This document shows positions 23,765 through 32,804 of a DNA stretch of 64,000 nucleotides, piece by piece (the first letter of the stretch is position 1; each line of letters opens with the position of its first letter). This stretch comes from an uncultured Bacilli bacterium (GTDB lineage Bacteria > Bacillota_I > Bacilli_A > RF39 > UBA660), in assembly GCA_934101425.1 (NCBI GenBank), contig CAKOQQ010000007.1:1-64000 (forward strand), read 5' to 3'. The notes under the pieces are model-generated. The model was given only the letters and a program-made list of their open reading frames with translations, was not told where the DNA came from and ran no database searches. A program made the translations under genes and the position numbers.

Positions 23765-24939
23765 AAAGTCTCCTTATCTATATTCAAATATAAAATAATT
23801 GTTATTCCAAAATATATAGAAACTGCTGGTGCACTTAAGATATGACCTGCAAAAAAAGCTATTAAAAGAGACAACATAGTTATTAATATTAATATCATTT
23901 TATCATAATTATAGTTATTTAAATGTGATAATGCATACTCCATCATTTTTAATACAATTTTAAAGAATGGAATCATAAATATTATAAATCCTATAATACC
24001 ATATCTATATAATAAATCATAAAAATCCATTTCAACATATTTTTCTAATACTTTATTATTTGTAGATCCTAATCCGAACAATTTTTCTTCTAAATTATGA
24101 TTTATATATTCTCTAGTTGTATTATTTAAATATATATCTCTAGATGAAAATACAGCATTAGTAGTACTTATATATCTTCCACTATTTAAATTACTTAAAT
24201 ATGAAGAATTAAAAAATAAAATAACTGTATAACTTATAAAAAATACTATTTTAAATATATTTTTCTTATTTTTATCTTTAAGCAATATATGAATAAATAA
24301 CGCGATTAGTGATATTAAAACCCCAAGAAGTGGTGTTTTAGTACCGAGCATCATCATCATAAATATAACATACATAACAAGTATAAAACTATACTTATTA
24401 TTCTTTAAAATGTCTTCTAAAAATAATGGGAATAGAATTGTTATTATTCCACTTATTTCATTTGCTGAATAATACCATCCTACAACCCCTGTAGTAACGG
24501 TATCACTATAACTATTAAATCCGGTATTTGTTAACTTCGCAATTAAAATAGTTGTTAAAATGAAAAATACATTATATTTTAAAATCTTTTTCATTTCTAT
24601 ATATGATATTTTATAATCATCATTATAATTAAGTAAAAATATAAAAATTATTGGTAAAAACATAAACTTTATAAGTTGTGTTCCACTGCTTACATAACTA
24701 TTATTACCAATCAATATATGAATTATAGAAAATATTGATAATAATAAATAATAAATAATACTTTTCTTTTTATATTTTGATTTAGTTATAAATAATATAT
24801 AAATACCACTGAATAAAATTAATATTCCTTTAAAAATTGTTCCTATTGATACTATATTACCATTTATTCTTTCTGTAAAAGATGTAATTAAATCTATAAA
24901 TGGTAATATTAAAAATAAATAATAAATAATCTTTTTCAT
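23761..24939 (-). CDS. O-antigen ligase/polymerase-like membrane protein (Wzy-like)
   Basis: 392 residues with about ten to eleven hydrophobic helices and a large extracellular loop (about 245-310) rich in Asn, Ser and Arg, the hallmark of Wzy/WaaL proteins that polymerise or ligate lipid-linked glycans outside the membrane. Sequence similarity in this family is low, so the call rests on topology and operon context. It overlaps both neighbours through ATGA. Confidence 0.8.
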   Translation of the reverse strand: MKKIIYYLFLILPFIDLITSFTERINGNIVSIGTIFKGILILFSGIYILFITKSKYKKKSIIYYLLLSIFSIIHILIGNNSYVSSGTQLIKFMFLPIIFIFLLNYNDDYKISYIEMKKILKYNVFFILTTILIAKLTNTGFNSYSDTVTTGVVGWYYSANEISGIITILFPLFLEDILKNNKYSFILVMYVIFMMMMLGTKTPLLGVLISLIALFIHILLKDKNKKNIFKIVFFISYTVILFFNSSYLSNLNSGRYISTTNAVFSSRDIYLNNTTREYINHNLEEKLFGLGSTNNKVLEKYVEMDFYDLLYRYGIIGFIIFMIPFFKIVLKMMEYALSHLNNYNYDKMILILITMLSLLIAFFAGHILSAPAVSIYFGITIILYLNIDKETL

Positions 24940-25892
24940 ATAAACCTCGTTAATAATTTCACTGTTTTGTATTTTTTGTAATATAGCAAATTACAAGCTA
25001 TCTTAAATTTTAAATTTTTCTTCTTGTAATATTTATTTTTTCTCCAATTTGGGCATTTTTCTTTTAACATTTTGTTTATTTTAAGTAAATCTTCTCTTGC
25101 TTCTTTAGTTTTAAATGGTAAAATTCTTAAAGAAGCAGATAAAAATATATGGTAAATGAATATAAATTCAAATTCTTCATCATAATTTTCTTTACTCTTT
25201 TTATATTTATCAAATAAAAAATCATAAGCGTAAAATATATCTTTTAATCTTTTTGTATATTTTTCTTGATTCATCGTAGAATGTTTTCTTCTAACATATT
25301 TATAAGGTGCATATTTCATATATGCAATATTTTCTGCATATATTGCATATATAGGTACAACTGCTAAATCTTCATATATATGCCTTTCAAGAAAATACAA
25401 ATCATTTTTCAATAATATATCTTTCTTTATTATTTTATTTGTTGGACCATTTGAAGAAACGATATAATTTTTTACTATATCACTTGTATAATAATTTATA
25501 CCCTTTATTATAGTTTTATTTTTACCATCAATTTCAAATCTTTCCATATCACATACTACTAAATCTGAATCAAATGAAATTGCTTTATTATACATTTTTT
25601 CGTACATTTTACTATCAACATAATCATCATCATCCACAAATGCAATATACTCTCCTTTGGCTAATTTAATACAATAATTTCTTGCTGCTCCTTGCATTTG
25701 ATTTTTTTGATAATAGTATTTAACTCTAGGATCTTTTATTTGCAATACAAGATTTTTTGTATTATCTGTAGAACCATCATCTATAACAATTATTTCGATT
25801 TCTTTTAATGTCTGATCAAGTAATGAATTAATACATTTTAATATATATTGTTCACCATTGTAAGTTGGTACTATTATACTTATTTTTACCAT
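24936..25892 (-). CDS. Family 2 glycosyltransferase (GT-A)
   Basis: The first gene of the glycan operon. The start is ATG 25892, 6 nt after AGGTGG; upstream in-frame starts fall in or before this site. The GT2 domain occupies residues 1-220: ISIIVPTYNGEQYI, VIDDGSTDNT, RNYCIKLAKGEYIAFVDDDDYVD (the metal-binding DDD) and ERHIYEDLAV. The C-terminus is Lys/Tyr-rich and amphipathic, suggesting membrane association. Confidence 0.92.
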   Translation of the reverse strand: MVKISIIVPTYNGEQYILKCINSLLDQTLKEIEIIVIDDGSTDNTKNLVLQIKDPRVKYYYQKNQMQGAARNYCIKLAKGEYIAFVDDDDYVDSKMYEKMYNKAISFDSDLVVCDMERFEIDGKNKTIIKGINYYTSDIVKNYIVSSNGPTNKIIKKDILLKNDLYFLERHIYEDLAVVPIYAIYAENIAYMKYAPYKYVRRKHSTMNQEKYTKRLKDIFYAYDFLFDKYKKSKENYDEEFEFIFIYHIFLSASLRILPFKTKEAREDLLKINKMLKEKCPNWRKNKYYKKKNLKFKIACNLLYYKKYKTVKLLTRFI

Positions 25893-26007
25893 ATTCATCC
25901 ACCTATTCACTTATAAAATTATAACATTTTTTTTAGTAAAATAAAACATTTATATAAAACTTTACACGATAAATACTCTTTCCATTTCTTTTTATCATAA
26001 AATAAGA

Positions 26008-26025
26008 TATAATTATAATGGTGAT
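26008..26025 (+). promoter_or_regulatory. Promoter and ribosome site of the PASTA gene
   Basis: TATAAT (26008-26013), 6 nt, GGTGAT (26020-26025), 3 nt, ATG. It has the composite spacing but lacks the extended TG. Confidence 0.6.
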
Positions 26026-26028
26026 GAT

Positions 26029-27762
26029 ATGGAAAAAGAAAATAAAAGTATTAATGTAATGAACAAACTTATGGGGGTTCTGGTACTTGCCTCTTCAAGC
26101 GTGTATTTGGCTTATATAGTAAAAAATATGTATGATAAAGTAAATGGAATGTCACTTTTAATAGGTGCTCTTATACTAGAATTATTTAGTTTACTTTTCT
26201 TTCTAACTTCATTAGTTAAAAACAAAGTTAAAAATGCACTTAATATATTTTCTTCTTTAGCTTTTATATCATTTATAACTTTTACAGTATTAGATTATAA
26301 TGATATTATCAAAATAAAAAAAATGGATACTCTACCTAATTTTATAAATAAAAATATTGCAGATGTAGTAGTATATGCAGATGAAAAAAAATTAGATATT
26401 GATTATTCTTATGAATATAGTGACAACGTAGAAGAAGGAAAAATTATTAGTCAAGATGTTTTACCAGGTACTATACTTAAGAAAATAGATAAAGTATCAT
26501 TTGTAGTATCAGGTGGCCCTAATTATGATAAAGAAATTATTCTTACTAATTTTGAGGGGACTAAAATTGATGAATTAATTGATTTTATTAGCAAAAATTA
26601 TCTAAATAATGTAAATATCGTTTATGAAATAAATAATGAAATTGAAAGAGATATTATAATTAGTCAAAGCGTAAAAGGAAATACCAAAAGAAGCTCACTT
26701 ATAACAGTAAAGGTTTCCTTAGGCAGTAAAGATTCACTTAGTCCTATTAGTCTTGAAGATTTAAGAGACAAAAAATTATTTGACGCTACATTATATTTAA
26801 AAAGAAATGGAATATCTTATGAACTTAAATATGAATTTAGTGATACTATAAATAAAGATCATATAATAAGTACTGATCCTTCTAGTGGTGAAGTTACTCC
26901 TTTATCTAGCAAAGTAATTCTTACAGTATCCAAAGGAAAATCAATTACAGTACCTAATTTAAAAGATATGGAAATGAAAGATATAGTTTCATGGGCAAGT
27001 GAAAATAATGTTAAACTTAGTTTCAATGAAGAATATCATAAAGATATAAAATTAGGTCAAATTATTAGTGTTAGTGAAAAAGAAAATAATATTATTGCTG
27101 AAGGAACTAATATTACAATTACTACTTCAAAAGGCCCATTAAGACTTATAAACACTCATAATCTAGCAGAATTTAAAACTTGGGCTGATAAATATAAAGT
27201 TGATTATTCAATTAAATATGAATATAGTGATACCGTATCTAAAGGTACTATTATAAAATACTCTATTGAAATTGATTCAATTATAGATTTCGATAATAGC
27301 ATAACAGTTACCGTATCTAATGGTAAATCAATTACAGTACCTAATTTTGTTGGTATGTCAAAATATAATATAACTACTACTTGTAAAAATTTAGGATTAA
27401 ATTGTACATTCTATTATACAGGTTACTCATCTACAGCAAAAGATATTGCAAAAAGTCAAAATGTAAGAGCAAAAACAGTTGTTATGAGTGGAACTTATGT
27501 TAGTATTGGTCTAAGTAGTGGCCCTGCTAAAACTTATAATGTTTATATACAATCAGAATGGTATGGTAGAACTGCTGATGCAACAATTAGTACATTAAGA
27601 AGCAAATTAACAAGTTTATGTCCTGGAGTAACATTTAAGTTTGAAAAAAGAAGTTCTAATACTGGTGCTAGTGCTGGTTATATACATGAATCATCTCCTA
27701 CTAGAGGCGGTCAAAATTCATTTACTCAAGGTAAAACTTATACATTCTATATTATAAATTAA
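26029..27762 (+). CDS. Membrane protein with about seven PASTA-like repeats, no kinase domain
   Basis: 577 residues: two to three membrane helices in the first 95, then an extracellular chain of tandem PASTA-type units of about 65 residues. Recurrent pieces are SITVPN(L/F), KGxIIS or GxIIxS, and VSxGK/SKGP. PASTA domains normally belong to PBPs or Stk1/PrkC kinases and bind peptidoglycan fragments; here neither a kinase nor a transpeptidase is present. The last unit (about 495-577) is divergent and has a cysteine. It is a stand-alone wall sensor or scaffold candidate. Confidence 0.88.
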   Translation: MEKENKSINVMNKLMGVLVLASSSVYLAYIVKNMYDKVNGMSLLIGALILELFSLLFFLTSLVKNKVKNALNIFSSLAFISFITFTVLDYNDIIKIKKMDTLPNFINKNIADVVVYADEKKLDIDYSYEYSDNVEEGKIISQDVLPGTILKKIDKVSFVVSGGPNYDKEIILTNFEGTKIDELIDFISKNYLNNVNIVYEINNEIERDIIISQSVKGNTKRSSLITVKVSLGSKDSLSPISLEDLRDKKLFDATLYLKRNGISYELKYEFSDTINKDHIISTDPSSGEVTPLSSKVILTVSKGKSITVPNLKDMEMKDIVSWASENNVKLSFNEEYHKDIKLGQIISVSEKENNIIAEGTNITITTSKGPLRLINTHNLAEFKTWADKYKVDYSIKYEYSDTVSKGTIIKYSIEIDSIIDFDNSITVTVSNGKSITVPNFVGMSKYNITTTCKNLGLNCTFYYTGYSSTAKDIAKSQNVRAKTVVMSGTYVSIGLSSGPAKTYNVYIQSEWYGRTADATISTLRSKLTSLCPGVTFKFEKRSSNTGASAGYIHESSPTRGGQNSFTQGKTYTFYIIN

Positions 27763-27788
27763 AAAAATCACACTTTTGTGTGATTTTT
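27763..27788. terminator. Bidirectional terminator between the PASTA gene and the EET operon
   Basis: AAAAATCACAC, a TTTT loop and GTGTGATTTTT form an 11-bp stem between convergent genes. Confidence 0.8.
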
Positions 27789-28263
27789 ATTTTGCTAATT
27801 CTAGTGCTTTTTCTACAGCTTTAATATATGTATCAGCTGTAATAGTTACACCACTAACTGAATCTAGTTTAGTTTTTTCTGCATCAGACCATTTTACCCA
27901 ATCTAAGTTTTGTTCTTCAACAATTTTCTTTTCAATTACTTCTACTTGTTCATACCATTCAGCGCCATTTGGAATAACTCCTATATTTTTTGAAGTTTCT
28001 TTCATTCCATATGCATCTTTAAGTGTTTTTTTAGTAGTTGAAACATTATCTTTATTGTATGTTGAATCAATAAATACAGATTTAATTAAACCATTTTCGT
28101 CTACATATACAGTAGCTGTAGTAACATATTTAGCTCCATATGATTCATATTCAACTGAACCAAAGTATGTTCCTTCTTTATATTCACCTTTATTTACTTT
28201 TTCGCATCCTGCTAAAGTAAATAATCCTACTAATGCTACAAAACTTAATAATATCTTCTTCAT
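27787..28263 (-). CDS. FMN-binding lipoprotein (PplA-like, flavinylated)
   Basis: 158 residues: signal peptide with lipobox LAGC, a repeat-like N-terminal part (GTYFGSVEYESYGAKYVTTATVYV), and a C-terminal FMN-binding domain with the covalent flavinylation motif DSVSGVTITAD, whose threonine would carry FMN. Listeria PplA has two such domains; this has one. ApbE (29151-30101), which attaches the FMN, is in the same operon. The likely role is an extracellular electron carrier. Confidence 0.87.
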   Translation of the reverse strand: MKKILLSFVALVGLFTLAGCEKVNKGEYKEGTYFGSVEYESYGAKYVTTATVYVDENGLIKSVFIDSTYNKDNVSTTKKTLKDAYGMKETSKNIGVIPNGAEWYEQVEVIEKKIVEEQNLDWVKWSDAEKTKLDSVSGVTITADTYIKAVEKALELAK

Positions 28264-28294
28264 AAATCCTCCTCTATTTTTAATTATATATTAA

Positions 28295-28798
28295 TTATTT
28301 ATTCAAGTCAATTTCAATATAGCGAATAAGTTCTTTACTTATAATCCCCACTATTATTCCTGTTGGAATAGAAAAAAGAAGTAGAATTGGTAAGTAATAA
28401 ATCATTTTTGTATTTATTATTATAAATGAAATCAATATTTGTCCTAGTGAATGAGTGATAGAACCAATTATGCTTACTCCTATTATAGAAAATGTTTTTA
28501 TTTTACTTACCAAATACATAACTACAATACTAAGTAGTGATCCTGATAAACTAAAGAAAAATGGAATACTGAATAATCCTGTTCTAAGTATGCCTACTAA
28601 AAATACTCTTAAAATAGACAAATATAAGGCGTCTTTAAAGCCATATACGTATAAAACAGTAAGCGTAATAGTATTTGCAAGTCCTAGTTTTAATCCTGGT
28701 ATATAACCATTAAAAAGAGGTATAAAGCTCTCTATAATATTTAATACAACAGCTAAAGCTAAAAACATAGATAATCTTATAAATTTTTTTGTTTCCAT
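28295..28798 (-). CDS. Gx-transporter family membrane protein (EetB-like)
   Basis: 167 residues with five to six helices: MFLALAVVLNIIESFIP at the start and the conserved GLKLGLANTITL and GxLLS-type segments of the heptaprenyl-diphosphate-synthase-component-I/Gx_transporter family. In Listeria a member of this family (EetB) accompanies a NusG-II protein (EetA) in flavin-based extracellular electron transfer. Here the NusG-II gene starts 3 nt upstream and the FMN-binding lipoprotein follows. Confidence 0.85.
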   Translation of the reverse strand: METKKFIRLSMFLALAVVLNIIESFIPLFNGYIPGLKLGLANTITLTVLYVYGFKDALYLSILRVFLVGILRTGLFSIPFFFSLSGSLLSIVVMYLVSKIKTFSIIGVSIIGSITHSLGQILISFIIINTKMIYYLPILLLFSIPTGIIVGIISKELIRYIEIDLNK

Positions 28799-28801
28799 AA
28801 A

Positions 28802-29158
28802 TCACCTTACAACTGTATCATAGTAATTATCATCATCTATAGTTATAACTACCTTATTTGGTAAACAGACTATAGTTTCATATGATTTGCTTATATAGCC
28901 TTGATTACTACATATATGTTTATCACTATTTTCTTCTACTACTCTAATTTTTTTATCTTTAACTTCTATATTAATGTTACCATTATATCCTTCTACATTA
29001 TATGTTTTATCTTCACTTAAATCAATTTCTAATACAATTTTATTATCATAATAAACATAAGCTTTTTTGCTATTTTTGTTAAATAAATTAAATATAAGCA
29101 ATAAGATAATTACAATAAAAATAGTAATTATTATTAATTTTATATCATTTTTATTCAT
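28802..29158 (-). CDS. NusG domain II protein (EetA-like), membrane-anchored
   Basis: 118 residues: one N-terminal helix (about 7-24), then a NusG domain II fold with the family signature spread over NINIEVKDKKIRVVEE, HICSNQGYISKS and IVCLPNKVVITID. It is unrelated in function to transcription factor NusG. It overlaps the apbE stop by 8 nt and precedes the EetB-like gene by 3 nt, making a tight flavin-transfer operon. Confidence 0.85.
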   Translation of the reverse strand: MNKNDIKLIIITIFIVIILLLIFNLFNKNSKKAYVYYDNKIVLEIDLSEDKTYNVEGYNGNINIEVKDKKIRVVEENSDKHICSNQGYISKSYETIVCLPNKVVITIDDDNYYDTVVR

Positions 29159-30101
29159 TAAAACTCCTTATTACTTCATTATCATTACTATACCATATAA
29201 CATCTACATCATACTTTTTTATAAATTCTTTTCCAGATTCAATATCCATTAAAAATAGTGTTGTTGAAAGAGCGTCTGCAAGTGTGCAATCACTAGAAAT
29301 AATTGTTACACTTTTCATATATTCAGTAGGAAAATTAGTATTAGGATCTATTATATGATGATATTTCTTTCCATTGTAAGTATAGAATCTTCTATATCCG
29401 CCACTGGTTACTACACATACATTATTTTTATTTACTACATCAATAATATTACTTGTATTATCTGCATCTTCTATACCTATTTTGTAATATGGATTTTTTT
29501 TACCAACTACTACATTACCACCAGCATTGATAATATATTTATTTATTTTCTTATCACTCAAATATTCTTTGCATAAATTAGTTACATAACCTTTTACAAT
29601 AGCACCTAAATCTATGTTAGCGTTATTTACATAAACTTTATTATTTGAAAGTAGTTTTATATTATTTATATTTGTATCTTTATTTAATTCTTCTTTTGTA
29701 GGGATACCTATAGAAGAATCTCTATATTTTTTCCAAACATCTATTACACTTCCCATGTTTATATTAAATAATCCATTAGATTTAGAGTAAAAATCTATAC
29801 TATACTTTAAAATATCATATAATTCATGGCTGATTTCAAATGTTCCAACTTTATTATTTATTTTATATATTTCACTATTAGTATCATATCTATTAGTAAT
29901 AGAATCATATTTCTTAAATATATTTTCTATTTCATCTATAGCTTTTAATGCTTTAGCTTTATTTCTACTAGTCACTTCTACAGATATATATGTATCCATA
30001 TAAAACATATTTTTCAAATAAGTTTGTTCTTTAAAAATATTAAGGATAATTAAAGCTGATAATAGTATTAAAGAAAATACATATATTAATATTTTTTTCA
30101 T
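29151..30101 (-). CDS. apbE: FAD:protein FMN transferase (ApbE/FmnB family)
   Basis: Covalently attaches FMN to Thr/Ser in extracytoplasmic flavoproteins. The 316-residue protein has an N-terminal anchor helix, FYMDTYISVEVTSRN, IDLGAIVKGY, INAGGNVVVGK, SGGYRRFY, HIIDPNTNFPTEY for FAD/Mg binding, and TLADALSTTLF. It overlaps tgt by 4 nt and the NusG-II gene by 8 nt. The probable substrate is the SGVTIT-containing lipoprotein at the end of the operon. Confidence 0.93.
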   Translation of the reverse strand: MKKILIYVFSLILLSALIILNIFKEQTYLKNMFYMDTYISVEVTSRNKAKALKAIDEIENIFKKYDSITNRYDTNSEIYKINNKVGTFEISHELYDILKYSIDFYSKSNGLFNINMGSVIDVWKKYRDSSIGIPTKEELNKDTNINNIKLLSNNKVYVNNANIDLGAIVKGYVTNLCKEYLSDKKINKYIINAGGNVVVGKKNPYYKIGIEDADNTSNIIDVVNKNNVCVVTSGGYRRFYTYNGKKYHHIIDPNTNFPTEYMKSVTIISSDCTLADALSTTLFLMDIESGKEFIKKYDVDVIWYSNDNEVIRSFNE

Positions 30102-31201
30102 TTTTTATACCTTTTAATAAATTCTTCCATATATGAATCGAATGTTTCATCTTTTATAGTTTTTCTTATATTTTCTACTTCTCTAATTAAAAATCTAATA
30201 TTATGTATTGATAATAATCTACCACCTAACATTTCATTACATACAATTAAATGTCTTACATAAGCTTTAGTATAATTCTTACAAGTATAACAATCACATT
30301 CTTCTTCTATCGGTGTAAAATCTTCTTTATATTTAGCGTTTTTAATATTAATTTTACCATCTAATGTAAATGCATTACCATGTCTTGCAATTCTTGTTGG
30401 TAAGACACAGTCAAACATATCTACCCCTCTTTTTACTCCTTCTAATATATCTATAGGATCTCCTACACCCATCAAATATCTTGGTTTATCAGTAGGTAAA
30501 TAGGTAATTGCATAATCAATCATTTTATACATAGTATCTTTATCTTCACCAACACTAGTACCACCAATAGAATATCCATCAAAATTCATTTTTACTGTTT
30601 CTTTGGCACTATATTCTCTTAAATCTTTATATTCTCCGCCTTGTACTATTCCAAATAATGATTGTCTTTCGTTTTTGTGAACATCTTTTCCTCTTTTAGC
30701 CCATCTAAGAGTTCTTTCTGTACTATTTTTAGCGTATTCATAAGTAGCTGGATAAGGAATACATTCATCAAAACTCATTGCAATATCACTATCTAATTTG
30801 TTTTGTACCCCTATAGATATTTCAGGAGTCAAAAATAATTTAGAACCATCTAAATGGTTTTTAAATACAACGCCTTCTTCACTGATATCTTTCTTTTTAG
30901 CTAAAGAAAAAACTTGAAATCCGCCACTGTCAGTAAGAATAGGCCCATCATAATTCATAAATTTATGAAGTCCTCCTGCTTTTTCAACTATATCAGCTCC
31001 TGGTCTTAACCATAAATGATAAGTATTAGATAATATTACAGCACTATTCATAGCTTTTAATTCTTCAGGAGTTAATGTTTTTACATTAGCAAGTGTTCCA
31101 ACTGGCATAAACATCGGAGTTTCATAACTACCATAATTAGTATGTAAAACACCATATCTAGCATGATTATATTGTTTTTTTAATTCATATTTTATTTTCA
31201 T
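30098..31201 (-). CDS. tgt: Queuine/preQ1 tRNA-ribosyltransferase Tgt
   Basis: Exchanges G34 for preQ1 or queuine in GUN-anticodon tRNAs. The 367 residues include TLTPEELKAMNSAVILSNTYH, the catalytic DSGGFQVFSLA, GIVQGGEY, GGTSVGED, the nucleophile region GVDMFDCVLPTRIARHG, and zinc ligands CDCYTCKNYT followed by RHL. Its 3' end overlaps apbE. queH at 13661-14251 carries out the last pathway step. Confidence 0.95.
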   Translation of the reverse strand: MKIKYELKKQYNHARYGVLHTNYGSYETPMFMPVGTLANVKTLTPEELKAMNSAVILSNTYHLWLRPGADIVEKAGGLHKFMNYDGPILTDSGGFQVFSLAKKKDISEEGVVFKNHLDGSKLFLTPEISIGVQNKLDSDIAMSFDECIPYPATYEYAKNSTERTLRWAKRGKDVHKNERQSLFGIVQGGEYKDLREYSAKETVKMNFDGYSIGGTSVGEDKDTMYKMIDYAITYLPTDKPRYLMGVGDPIDILEGVKRGVDMFDCVLPTRIARHGNAFTLDGKINIKNAKYKEDFTPIEEECDCYTCKNYTKAYVRHLIVCNEMLGGRLLSIHNIRFLIREVENIRKTIKDETFDSYMEEFIKRYKK

Positions 31202-31268
31202 AATATTTCACATCCTAACTAATTATACCTTAAAATAAATATAAAAACAAATAAAAAAAGGAAAATTA

Positions 31269-31820
31269 TTATTTTCCTTTTTTAGCTTGTGGATGAGTAC
31301 CAATTGTTTTTTGTTTACCAACTTCTTTTGTTTCTTCTTTAACATTTTCTTTAACGATAGAAGTGATAACTCCTTTAAATACTCCAGCAGGTGCTAAATA
31401 TTCAAATACTTCATTTTCTTTTTTACCATAAACAGCTTTTCCTATAGGTGAAGAAATTGATATTTGTTTATATTCAGCATCAAAGTTAGGATTAGTTTGA
31501 ACTAATACATAATTATCTTCCATTACTTTACCATCTACACTTAAAGCAGCACTAAATTTAGTACCAATATCAACTTTTTCTGAATCATATACTGGTTCTA
31601 CAGCACGAGATAAGATATCTCTATGTTCTTGAATTGATTTTTCGATTGCATATAATGTTTCTCTAGCGTGTACAACTGTTGTAGATACTGAATCACCACT
31701 ACCCACTTTGAATCCTTTGATTTCTTCTGCTAAACTTTCTGATAAACTTGCTCTACTAACTTCTAAAGCAGCTAATCTAGCTTCCATTGATTTTCTTTGT
31801 TCTTTTGTTAAATATTCCAT
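31269..31820 (-). CDS. greA: GreA-like transcription elongation factor, long variant
   Basis: The ATG at 31820 follows a purine-rich site; the in-frame start at 31883 would add an unrelated Cys-rich leader. A coiled-coil N-terminal domain (about 1-80) is followed by the FKBP-like Gre domain (about 95-160) with QISISSPIGKAVYGKKENEVFEYLAP. It is 183 residues versus about 158 usually, owing to a basic tail (KQKTIGTHPQAKKGK). At the coiled-coil tip, GDSVSTTVVH stands where E. coli GreA has GDLKENAEYH, so one acidic catalytic residue is not conserved. Confidence 0.78.
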   Translation of the reverse strand: MEYLTKEQRKSMEARLAALEVSRASLSESLAEEIKGFKVGSGDSVSTTVVHARETLYAIEKSIQEHRDILSRAVEPVYDSEKVDIGTKFSAALSVDGKVMEDNYVLVQTNPNFDAEYKQISISSPIGKAVYGKKENEVFEYLAPAGVFKGVITSIVKENVKEETKEVGKQKTIGTHPQAKKGK

Positions 31821-31879
31821 AATTTTTCCCCCTTTACCCCTCTTGGTACCACATATACTAACACAAAAATATGTATTTG

Positions 31880-32758
31880 TCAAATCATTTTTTTAATAAA
31901 TGCTTGTTTTTCCTTAGAATAACCTAAATAATGCTCTTTTAAATATTTAGGTATAGCAATTGGATAATTATCTTCTACCATATTTAAAAATGATTCCATA
32001 TCAAAATCTATTAATCTTTTAAAAGTTTCATAAAATTTAGGATAATCATAAAATAGCTTTCTTGCTTCTCTTGATGGAAATGTTATATTTAAAAAAGCAC
32101 TACCGAATTTTTGTTCTTTTTTTCTTTCATTTTCTTTATAATAAAATGTATATAGTCTTGCAATATCATCAAATTTAGCGCATACACTTTTTCTACCTAT
32201 ATCCATCGAAAGTGAATAATCAAACATTGGTGCTAATGATAAACTATTTTTATCTTTTATAAATAATAAATTTTCATTTACTCTGTCTATTTGATTCATA
32301 TAAAAATCTATAGCTGTAGAAATAAGTAAGCTAGTTATAAAATTATAGTAATCTTTTTCTTCTTTAAAATATTCTCTTGCAGTAACAATATTAGATAGTC
32401 CTTGATCATATACTGGCAATTTAAGATCATATGTAGTAGTATATGTTTTACCTTGCAATTTAAAATTTTTTGATATAAGACCATAAGAAGTATATCTACC
32501 ATTAAAGTAACTAGCTACTTTAAATTTAGCTGTAGGAATACCATTACTTTCTGCTAAGAAACTCCCTAATATTTCATTTATAAATCTCTCTAATTTATCC
32601 ATAGCTTTAAAATAATACCATTCATCACCTATTTTAAACCAATTTGGTTTATGAAGAATATCATATGGACTAGTATTAATTTCTTTTGATAATGTATCTA
32701 TATCATAATCTGTTTTTTCAAGCTCAATCACAGGAGTTTTAAAACTAACTATATACAT
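31880..32758 (-). CDS. HipA/CtkA-like atypical protein kinase family
   Basis: 292 residues resembling the C-terminal catalytic half of HipA-type kinases: the catalytic loop MNQIDRVNENLLF (compare the D-R-H-x-x-N pattern of HipA) and the metal-binding LAPMFDYSLSMD (compare LAPxFD). Upstream, NEILGSFLAESNGIPTAKFKV matches the HipA region that positions ATP. No HipB-like antitoxin gene is adjacent, and the protein is shorter than HipA, nearer CtkA. It could be a regulatory Ser/Thr kinase rather than a toxin. Confidence 0.72.
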   Translation of the reverse strand: MYIVSFKTPVIELEKTDYDIDTLSKEINTSPYDILHKPNWFKIGDEWYYFKAMDKLERFINEILGSFLAESNGIPTAKFKVASYFNGRYTSYGLISKNFKLQGKTYTTTYDLKLPVYDQGLSNIVTAREYFKEEKDYYNFITSLLISTAIDFYMNQIDRVNENLLFIKDKNSLSLAPMFDYSLSMDIGRKSVCAKFDDIARLYTFYYKENERKKEQKFGSAFLNITFPSREARKLFYDYPKFYETFKRLIDFDMESFLNMVEDNYPIAIPKYLKEHYLGYSKEKQAFIKKMI

Positions 32759-32804
32759 ATAATCACCTATTAGTTAATTATATTAACATAAAAAAATACC
32801 ATTT

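Noticed and set aside
31880..32758. A HipAB toxin-antitoxin pair.
   Set aside because: The neighbours are greA and murF, and no small HTH antitoxin gene is adjacent.
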